A stretch of 11,087 nucleotides of DNA from Candidatus Odinarchaeota archaeon. GTDB lineage: Archaea; Asgardarchaeota; JAGGXT01. Both the position numbers and the translations under genes were made by a program. The notes under the pieces are model-generated. The model was not told where the DNA came from, did no database searches, and was given only the letters and a program-made list of their open reading frames with translations. Below are positions 6,198 to 11,087 of this stretch, piece after piece (position 1 is the stretch's first letter; the number at the start of each line of letters is the position of its first letter). The stretch spans positions 1 through 11,087 of the forward strand of contig JAGGXT010000362.1 in the NCBI GenBank assembly GCA_021162905.1, given 5' to 3'.

Positions 6198-6542
6198 ATG
6201 CCAAGGAAAAAGTATAAACTTTCAGATATTTTTGCCATCCTAGGAGCCTTTCTAGCTATTCTATCAGGAGCTCTAACAATAATAGGAACTAGCCTTTCTA
6301 CGTTGATTCATTTGTCAATTCCAGCATTTGGAGGTTTTGCAAGCGGACTAATAGCTGGCTTAGTACTTGTTATAATAGGCGTAATTGTACTTGGGAGTTT
6401 AGGTGTAATATCAAGCTCCATGAGGGTTGAGATGAACTGGATCGCATACTTTGTATTCGCAATTGTGACGTTTCTGCTTGGATCTACGCTATCTGCCTTA
6501 CTTTTCTTATTAGCGACAATCCTTGCGTTCTTTAAATCATAA
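6198..6542 (+). CDS. Small membrane protein, three to four helices, function unknown
   Basis: This 114-aa protein has a basic N-terminus (MPRKKYKLSD) followed by hydrophobic segments at roughly 10-37, 44-70 and 80-112, the last possibly two helices. Gly- and Ser-rich packing motifs (GGFASGLIAGL, GVISSS) separate them. The N-in orientation follows from the positive start. No functional motif is present. The ribosome site GAGGAG lies 5 nt before ATG. It follows the methyltransferase gene closely and may share its transcript. A T-rich stretch at about 6543-6580 follows the stop. Confidence 0.8.
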   Translation: MPRKKYKLSDIFAILGAFLAILSGALTIIGTSLSTLIHLSIPAFGGFASGLIAGLVLVIIGVIVLGSLGVISSSMRVEMNWIAYFVFAIVTFLLGSTLSALLFLLATILAFFKS

Positions 6543-6580
6543 GCATTATTTACATTATTTTATTTCCTTCTTCTATTTTA
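6543..6580 (+). terminator. T-rich tract after the small membrane protein gene
   Basis: The stretch is mostly T with interspersed A/C (ATTTTATTTCCTTCTTCTAT) and begins at the stop codon, in the gap before the convergent DUF5591 gene. It is a likely U-tract terminator. Confidence 0.4.
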
Positions 6581-6662
6581 CAGAGCTCTATGATTTAATG
6601 GTGAAAATCGTAAAGGACAAAGTAAAGGAAAATATAGGTAGCTATATGAGATAATTTAATTA

Positions 6663-7331
6663 TTATACTGCACCTGCTTTTTTTAAAGCCTTTATAAGTT
6701 GGTTCCATGCATAGGGATGAGTGTAGATACGTTCAACATTTTCCTCGTATGTAATTTCCACCTCTGGCTCTTTATCAGGAACGCTAATATCGATATCAAT
6801 ATATCGAACAATTTTCCTATAGGAGGATTCTGGAGCGGCATAACATATCACACTTTTGAACCTATCTCTATTCCTTGAAAACCAAGCCTCGGCAACTCTT
6901 GCAAGTTTTTCCCATACAGTATTTGCAAGTTCCCAATCCCACTTATACCCGTATTTCTCTATCCATGGGAAAAAGGGGGCGTCATATATCAGATTATGTC
7001 CCCTCCACTTAAAGTTCCAATACTCCCTAGGTTCTAAGGCAAGAGGTTCAGACACTGTTACAAAATATATATTCTTGGCTTTCTTTTCCAGCTCTATTAG
7101 TTTCTTATGAAGAATGTTTCTTGGTGGATCATAAGGCTTTTTTGCGGCGCAAGGAACGAAAATGAGATGACTATCCTTAACTGGTGGCACATGCTCTTCT
7201 GCAATAAACTTCAACCAGTCCTTCACAGGTGATTCGTCAAGAATTCTTAACACATCACGAGGATCAGGTAGAAACAATTTCGGGTTTAAATCAGGATTTA
7301 TCTTTAGTGCATCTTCTAAGGTCATCTTCAT
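6663..7331 (-). CDS. Stand-alone DUF5591 protein (archaeosine-synthase ArcS-like domain)
   Basis: The 222-aa protein matches the DUF5591 domain found in the C-terminal part of ArcS, which turns preQ0 at tRNA position 15 into archaeosine precursor. Recognisable blocks are HLIFVPCAAKKPYDPP (55-70), with the family's PC-x3-KPY at 60-67, and VTVSEPLALEPRE (91-103), matching the typical T/SxPLGLVPRE segment. The TGT-like and PUA domains of full ArcS are absent. As I recall it, the ArcS motif continues x2-S-x2-H after KPY; here those positions are Pro70 and Ile73, with a His two residues later (75). Activity may therefore differ from classical ArcS. A tail at 185-222 is charged. The start codon follows GGGTAATGG, and a TATA-like ATTATATATAAT lies at 7385-7396. 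The gene is divergent from ssb. It could be a split tRNA-modification subunit or a related nucleotide-processing enzyme. Confidence 0.7.
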   Translation of the reverse strand: MKMTLEDALKINPDLNPKLFLPDPRDVLRILDESPVKDWLKFIAEEHVPPVKDSHLIFVPCAAKKPYDPPRNILHKKLIELEKKAKNIYFVTVSEPLALEPREYWNFKWRGHNLIYDAPFFPWIEKYGYKWDWELANTVWEKLARVAEAWFSRNRDRFKSVICYAAPESSYRKIVRYIDIDISVPDKEPEVEITYEENVERIYTHPYAWNQLIKALKKAGAV

Positions 7332-7384
7332 TTTCCATTACCCGCATGTTTAGCTTTATTACTGCATTATTTTCATTACTATAG

Positions 7385-7396
7385 ATTATATATAAT
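7385..7396 (-). promoter_or_regulatory. TATA box of the DUF5591 gene
   Basis: ATTATATATAAT is centred about 60 nt ahead of the start codon, predicting a transcript start near 7363 and a leader of about 30 nt. The element is itself symmetric, so strand is assigned from the gene downstream. Confidence 0.45.
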
Positions 7397-7456
7397 TGTT
7401 AGCTTTTGTTAGAATATTAAGTATTGAAAGACCTACTAGGTAGAAAAATAGGAATA

Positions 7457-7464
7457 TTTATAAA
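7457..7464 (+). promoter_or_regulatory. TATA box of ssb
   Basis: TTTATAAA is a near-consensus archaeal TATA box. Start of transcription about 25 nt downstream falls at about 7485-7488, immediately before the leader hairpin. Confidence 0.55.
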
Positions 7465-7488
7465 TGATAATAGGTCATAATACTGCGA

Positions 7489-7525
7489 TAGCAAAAAAGT
7501 TGCTGCTTTTGGCTCTTTTTTGCTA
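7489..7525 (+). promoter_or_regulatory. Perfect 11-bp hairpin in the ssb leader
   Basis: TAGCAAAAAAG (7489-7499) is the exact reverse complement of CTTTTTTGCTA (7515-7525), with a 15-nt loop. It lies between the predicted transcript start and the ribosome site GGTGAG (7534-7539), so it should sit at the very 5' end of the ssb mRNA. It may stabilise the mRNA or serve as a binding site for SSB or another protein; either role is inference. The stem arm resembles the loop-side sequence of the hairpin ahead of the 147-aa gene (GCTTCTTTTTGC against GCTCTTTTTTGC). Confidence 0.6.
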
Positions 7526-7543
7526 ATTTAAAAGGTGAGTTAG

Positions 7544-7960
7544 ATGTCAGAATTTAGTACAATTGGTAGTTTAAGACCAGGTTTAAAACAAGTTAGTTTG
7601 AAATTTAAAGTAATCAGTAAATCTGATGTGCGAGAAGTAAATTCTCGTTTAGATGGATCGTTACATAGAGTAGCTGAAGCAATAGTAGGCGATCCAAGTG
7701 GAGTAGTTACCATGACACTGTGGGATGACCAAATAGATATGATAGATGAAGATGAGACTTATGTCTTAAAGAATGGGCATACAAGTATCTTTAGAGAGAG
7801 ACTGAGGTTAAATATTGGAAGATTTGGCTCTATTGAAAAATCGGACGAGAAGATTGAAGAAGTAAATATGGATAATGATGTTAGCAGCAGGACGTATGAG
7901 AGAAGAAGTAGAGAATATAGAGGTAGAGGCTTTACCAGACGAGGTAGAAGCCGCTACTGA
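7544..7960 (+). CDS. ssb: Single-stranded-DNA-binding protein, crenarchaeal single-OB-fold type
   Basis: This 138-aa protein binds single-stranded DNA during replication and repair. One OB fold spans about 5-97: IGSLRPGLKQVSLKFKVI, then EAIVGDPSGVVTMTLW and LKNGHTSIFRERLRLNIG. These align by eye with the Sulfolobus SSB. Of the three aromatic residues that stack on DNA there (Trp56, Trp75, Phe79), Trp60 and Phe83 are kept, but the middle one is His79. After the fold comes an acidic linker (about 98-112, EKSDEKIEEVNMDND), then a tail with ten Arg between 116 and 138 ending RGRSRY. Sulfolobus SSB also has an RG-rich tail but ends acidic, so the charge order differs. The ribosome site GGTGAG is 4 nt from ATG, with a TATA box and hairpin upstream and a T-tract right after the stop, consistent with a single-gene transcript. 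Confidence 0.92.
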   Translation: MSEFSTIGSLRPGLKQVSLKFKVISKSDVREVNSRLDGSLHRVAEAIVGDPSGVVTMTLWDDQIDMIDEDETYVLKNGHTSIFRERLRLNIGRFGSIEKSDEKIEEVNMDNDVSSRTYERRSREYRGRGFTRRGRSRY

Positions 7961-7975
7961 TTTTTATTTATTTTT
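7961..7975 (+). terminator. T-rich terminator of ssb
   Basis: TTTTTATTTATTTTT begins at the base after the ssb stop codon. This is a typical archaeal U-tract terminator. Confidence 0.6.
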
Positions 7976-8081
7976 GCTAAAAACTTACTGCTTTTTGAAA
8001 CGTGAGTATGCGTAGCAAAGATAATAATATAGATTAATTAAAAATAAATATCCTAGCGCATTAGTACGTGGAAGTGCTTTT

Positions 8082-8711
8082 ATGCAAGCTCTTAATTCTT
8101 TTTCTAAGTTAAGATTAAGAACGAAATTTTTACTTGGCTGGTTTATTTTAGATCTTGTTTTATCAGTAATAATTGCAAAGACCACTGGTGATTTTTCATT
8201 AGCTACATACTTACTTTTATGGATATCATTGAGCATTATTGCGTATAAGATAAGACCACCATTTTTCATTTTCTCTGCAGTTATATTAGCATTTCTGGAA
8301 GAAACAATTGTCTATTATCTCAGGGGAGGACTTCAAGGTGCTGCAAAATCTTTAGTAGACGATCTTGCTGGGGCAATGCCTGTTTTTCTCGCAATGATAA
8401 TGGGTTGGTGGTTTGTGCTTAAAAGATATCATTTTGATGAAGAAAGTCTATATTTATTTTCGGGGATGCATGGGTTCTTCGTAGAAATTGTAGCTTCTGG
8501 TCTGATCCTTAATCCAGTTGCCATCCTTCTTTTCGGAGGCTCTTCAATTTTCATATATGCCACAATAATAACATGCCCGCAACGACCAAAAGCAGAAGAA
8601 AATATAAGAGAAGTAAGCATCTCCAAGAAAATAGTTCTTTGGCTTGGAATTTTAGCTTTAATCATCATAGGAGGCATTATTGGAGATACGTTAAGAAAGT
8701 TTTTAGTCTAA
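8082..8711 (+). CDS. Six-helix membrane protein of unknown function
   Basis: This 209-aa protein has a basic N-terminus (SKLRLRTK) and predicted helices at about 15-33, 38-55, 60-80, 96-114, 125-166 (probably two) and 182-202. Several polar residues lie in or at the edge of helices: Glu73-Glu74 and Arg81 in FLEETIVYYLRGG, Asp93-Asp94 in LVDDLAG, and His130 and Glu135 in FSGMHGFFVEI. Such a set suggests an active site or metal/ion site. It is faintly reminiscent of CPBP-type intramembrane proteases, but the spacing (EE-x6-R rather than EE-x3-R) does not fit that motif, so I leave it unassigned. No strong ribosome site precedes ATG 8082; GTGGAAG lies about 10 nt upstream. The next gene starts 54 nt downstream on the same strand. 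Confidence 0.75.
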   Translation: MQALNSFSKLRLRTKFLLGWFILDLVLSVIIAKTTGDFSLATYLLLWISLSIIAYKIRPPFFIFSAVILAFLEETIVYYLRGGLQGAAKSLVDDLAGAMPVFLAMIMGWWFVLKRYHFDEESLYLFSGMHGFFVEIVASGLILNPVAILLFGGSSIFIYATIITCPQRPKAEENIREVSISKKIVLWLGILALIIIGGIIGDTLRKFLV

Positions 8712-8765
8712 ATAATCATAAGAGTTATATTTTCTAAATTACTAATCATATATACTGGGGATTAT

Positions 8766-9506
8766 ATGAGCGTCAAGTTTGGCCTTCCAGTATACGACAA
8801 AAGTGGTGCGCTGATTGGCTATTTATTGAAAAAATGGGACGAATGGTCATATAGAGTACTTATATCAAACAACCCTAATTTTGAAGAAGTTTTTGACATT
8901 AACAAATATGAGAAACACCTACGTAATGCATTAGCTACGTTCTTTTCTCTCTCAAAAGAAAAGCTAAGAGAAAAATTAAAGAGTATTTACAAGATAACAG
9001 AAGATCTTGACAATCCGACATACTTTCATCTTTTAGTTGATTACACCCATAGACATTTCGATGTACATTTTCTTAAAACACAACTCAGAATTTATCTTCT
9101 TGTACACGTAAACTTGCTAAGTAAGGAGAATAATAAGTATGTGTTTCTTAAAAATAAAGACGAAATCGATGAGCTAAAAATACCATTAGATAAACTAGAC
9201 AGAGAGGTCTTTGGATCTCAAATCAGTGGCATCATAGGTAGAGTCATAGGTCCTGTTTACTTCAAATACTCTCTCATAGATGTTCAAAGTCATTTTGGAT
9301 ATAAATTCATTCCTGCTGGTACGACGTATTTCACAATTCGATCTACAGATATTGAATTCTTTGCAAAAACCAGATTACCAGTAGATATTATGCACGGTGA
9401 TACAGTTATAGTGCTTGGAAAACGACGGGTATATAAAAATGAAGATGTTTTTGTTGTAAAGAAATTATTTTCCTTCAGAAAATACGCACTATGGGAAATA
9501 GAGTAA
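8766..9506 (+). CDS. Unrecognised soluble 246-aa protein, possible N-terminal PRC-barrel-like segment
   Basis: No family is recognised with certainty. The first 30 residues (FGLPVYDKSGALIGYLLKKW) have the look of a PRC-barrel entry strand (LGLPVYDxxGxxIG). The middle (about 48-145) is helical and charged, with KLREKLKSIYK and a His-containing stretch HLLVDYTHRHFDVHF at about 88-102. The end (about 150-246) is beta-rich: SQISGIIGRVIGPVYFKYSL, then KFIPAGTTYFTIRS, then HGDTVIVLGKRRVYKNEDVFVVKK. The last segment resembles an OB-fold or other small barrel. There is no membrane segment or cysteine. GGGGAT lies 3-4 nt before ATG. It follows the six-helix membrane protein by 54 nt, in which a TATA-like TTATATTTT also occurs, so co-transcription is possible but not certain. 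Confidence 0.72.
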   Translation: MSVKFGLPVYDKSGALIGYLLKKWDEWSYRVLISNNPNFEEVFDINKYEKHLRNALATFFSLSKEKLREKLKSIYKITEDLDNPTYFHLLVDYTHRHFDVHFLKTQLRIYLLVHVNLLSKENNKYVFLKNKDEIDELKIPLDKLDREVFGSQISGIIGRVIGPVYFKYSLIDVQSHFGYKFIPAGTTYFTIRSTDIEFFAKTRLPVDIMHGDTVIVLGKRRVYKNEDVFVVKKLFSFRKYALWEIE

Positions 9507-9594
9507 CTCATGAATAAAAGTTTGTACTTAAGCTTAAATAGTAGAACCCCTTAATTTAGAAATATACTCATGCTAATTTTATGGAGTTGGAAAA

Positions 9595-10419
9595 ATGGGG
9601 TTGATACATTTCAAGCCAAGTGAAAGTGGCCTTTTCAGAAAGTTTTTCCTAATGCTATATGCAAAGTTCGAAATCCCATATCTACGGTTCAACTACTTGG
9701 TTATAAAATACGCATTTAAATCCAAATTTTGGAAGGCGTTCTTCATGCCACTGGTATATCTAAATGCCTTTATAATGCTGAGATACGGACAACACGGAAA
9801 AGTAGTAACGGTAATGGAAGTAGAAGAAATGCTTAAAGAGCATGATAAAGTATTAATTGCTGTAGGGAGCTGTAGATGTCGTCTAGCCTCGCCAGAGGCT
9901 TGTAATTGTGAATTAAAAACGGACATTACCTTGAGACTTGGTGCCGACGTTTATAAAAGGAATTTCCCAGAGGATTACAAGGTGATAAGCAAAAAAGAAG
10001 CTGTTGAGTTGATTAAAAGCTTCAACTCTAAAGGATTGGTCCCTATGATATTTACGTTTTGCCTATGTGGTGGTGCTCAATATGCATTTGTCATCTGCAA
10101 TTGTTGCAAGCATGCATGTATCCCGATGTTAGCACAAAAAATAGCTAAGTTTCACACCTATGATCCAGGTAACTATTTGGCAGTGGTCGATGAGTCAAAA
10201 TGCGTTGGTTGTGGAACATGTATAGAAATATGTCAATTAGACGCAAGGAAAATAGTTAATGGGAAGGCTAAAGTAAATCCATATCTCTGTGTTGGGTGTG
10301 GTGCATGTTACTTTGCTTGTCCAAATAATGCCACTAAAATGGTTAAGCGACCAAAAGAAATATTAGAGCGACAATTAAGAGCACTTAGAAGCTTTTCCAC
10401 TGAAATCCACCATCTATAA
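9595..10419 (+). CDS. Cysteine-rich dicluster (2x[4Fe-4S]) ferredoxin-like protein
   Basis: This 274-aa iron-sulfur protein should carry electrons between redox enzymes. The C-terminal ferredoxin domain has two classical sets: Cys203, 206, 209, 213 (CVGCGTCIEICQ) and Cys232, 235, 238, 242 (CVGCGACYFACP), so two [4Fe-4S] clusters. Ahead of it are ten further cysteines in a family-typical pattern: GSCRCR (93, 95), CNC (103, 105), FCLC (156, 158) and ICNCCKHAC (168, 170, 171, 175). These could hold one or two more clusters or another metal. The N-terminal 65 residues are aromatic and basic (KFWKAFFMPLVYLNAFIMLR) and may contact the membrane, though no clear transmembrane helix is certain. The usual Pro after the fourth Cys of the first set is Gln214. 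GGAG is 8 nt from ATG. No partner oxidoreductase lies in the window. Confidence 0.88.
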   Translation: MGLIHFKPSESGLFRKFFLMLYAKFEIPYLRFNYLVIKYAFKSKFWKAFFMPLVYLNAFIMLRYGQHGKVVTVMEVEEMLKEHDKVLIAVGSCRCRLASPEACNCELKTDITLRLGADVYKRNFPEDYKVISKKEAVELIKSFNSKGLVPMIFTFCLCGGAQYAFVICNCCKHACIPMLAQKIAKFHTYDPGNYLAVVDESKCVGCGTCIEICQLDARKIVNGKAKVNPYLCVGCGACYFACPNNATKMVKRPKEILERQLRALRSFSTEIHHL

Positions 10420-10434
10420 AAAACATATGGCATT

Positions 10435-10455
10435 AATTTTTATTTCATTTTTTAA
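10435..10455 (+). terminator. T-rich terminator after the ferredoxin-like gene
   Basis: A run of T with few interruptions (ATTTTTATTTCATTTTTTAA) starts about 15 nt after the stop codon. It is a likely U-tract terminator. Confidence 0.5.
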
Positions 10456-11087
10456 TCAATATAAAGGTTTCAGGGAAAACGGATACATTATGCTTACTTA
10501 TTTGTTTCAAGAGAAGGATTGCTGATGCATCCTTACTTTGGATTACCGCAGTTTATCTATTTTTCTCTTTTTCGTTCATTCATTTTTCATTTTTTAATTC
10601 TTTTAATTTCATCATCCCAATGCCATGTAAGTTTCTCCCACATGAATTTGTTCTTTAGGAACCAATGTTTTTGGGGTAACTACTACTATATCTCTAGTTC
10701 ACAAAGCATCTTGTTTTGGTTTTCCAGAGCGATTTTTAATAGTTTCTTTCTTTTTCATCTGCAACACTGATTTCAATTTTGCTTTTTCATAATTCCTCGC
10801 TCAACTAATATTATTCACTTTAATTTTCGCTCTTAACAATATCTACATGAGATCTTTTGCTATTTTTTACTCTTAAATCAATAGAACTTTAGAATGGTAC
10901 AGCAAGAAAATACGCGCATGAAATAGTGGTACTCTAATTTGCAAATTTCTCTTTTATATTGAGACTTTTTGTTTAGGAGGAACATCACTTTTTAGTGAAA
11001 AATACAATTATGCCACGTTTGTTTAATTCACAGTATCGCCTCTTCTTTACTTATAGAAGAAAAACATGAATTATTTTCTTTTCAATG
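10456..11087. other. Gene-poor T-rich stretch, possible decayed minus-strand coding sequence
   Basis: No intact gene is convincing. The plus-strand frame from about 10519 to 10770 is almost all Phe/Ser/Leu/His and looks like the shadow of A-rich minus-strand DNA. On the minus strand, short open pieces have more protein-like content. 10587-10679 reads LPQKHWFLKNKF then MWEKLTWHWDDEIKRIKK and a stop, with four Trp. 10699-10800 reads ARNYEKAKLKSVLQ and ends GKPKQDAL and a stop. About 10820-10890 includes SSIDLRVKNSKRSHVDIV. The pieces are in differing frames and split by stops. Two small hairpins are visible: TCACT/AGTGA at 10985-10998, just after AGGAGG (10975-10980), and TCTTCT/AGAAGA at 11041-11060. 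No family was recognised. Confidence 0.35.

Noticed and set aside
8150..8480. CPBP/Abi-type intramembrane protease assignment for the six-helix protein
   Set aside because: EE-x6-R spacing and the missing FxxxH and HxxxN/B motifs do not match the family.
10427..10525. Plus-strand 32-codon frame starting MALIFISFFNQYKGF
   Set aside because: No ribosome site, its first part is the T-tract terminator of the preceding gene, and nothing supports translation.
10519..10770. Plus-strand open frame of 83 codons after the ferredoxin-like gene
   Set aside because: Composition is almost entirely Phe, Ser, Leu and His from T-rich DNA, with no domain-like pattern. More likely antisense of A-rich sequence.
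1..11087. CRISPR arrays, insertion sequences, tRNA or rRNA genes, integration sites
   Set aside because: No regularly spaced repeats, transposase or integrase frames, terminal inverted repeats, or RNA-gene signatures were seen.

Overview
The window looks archaeal and most probably belongs to an AT-rich thermophilic member of the Thermoproteota (Crenarchaeota-related) lineage. The best evidence is a compact single OB-fold single-stranded-DNA-binding protein of the Sulfolobus type at 7544-7960, together with TATA boxes about 25 nt ahead of starts, GGTGA/GGAG Shine-Dalgarno sites, T-rich tracts after stop codons and AGA/AGG/ATA-rich codon use. A lineage call below phylum is not supported by what can be read here. 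The cysteine-rich iron-sulfur protein at 9595-10419 is compatible with an anaerobic or microaerobic life.

Layout. (1) 67-3124 is a sugar module: a family 2 glycoside hydrolase on + and a 12-helix MFS transporter on -, converging with one base between their stop codons. (2) 3206-4490 holds an unrecognised 147-aa protein behind a leader hairpin, a 343-nt gene-free stretch that begins with a terminator-like hairpin, and an 88-aa protein with an extremely Trp/Tyr-rich head and a coiled-coil tail. A perfect 22-bp palindrome sits over the promoter of the 88-aa gene. (3) 4491-6542 holds a multi-pass membrane protein on -, then a class I SAM methyltransferase and a small membrane protein on +. (4) 6663-7960 is a divergent pair: a stand-alone DUF5591 (archaeosine-synthase-like) protein on - and ssb on +, the latter with a perfect 11-bp hairpin at the predicted 5' end of its mRNA. 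(5) 7961-10419 runs on +: a six-helix membrane protein, an unrecognised 246-aa soluble protein, and a 274-aa dicluster ferredoxin-like protein with ten additional cysteines. (6) 10420-11087 has no convincing intact gene and may contain decayed coding sequence on the minus strand.

Most genes have their own promoter-like sequence and there is no long operon. The only clear functional pairing is hydrolase plus sugar transporter. No mobile element, CRISPR array, rRNA or tRNA was seen. The points most worth following are the leader hairpins and the palindrome, the Trp/Tyr-rich coiled-coil protein, the cysteine-rich ferredoxin, the stand-alone DUF5591 protein, and the SSB with one DNA-stacking aromatic replaced by His.
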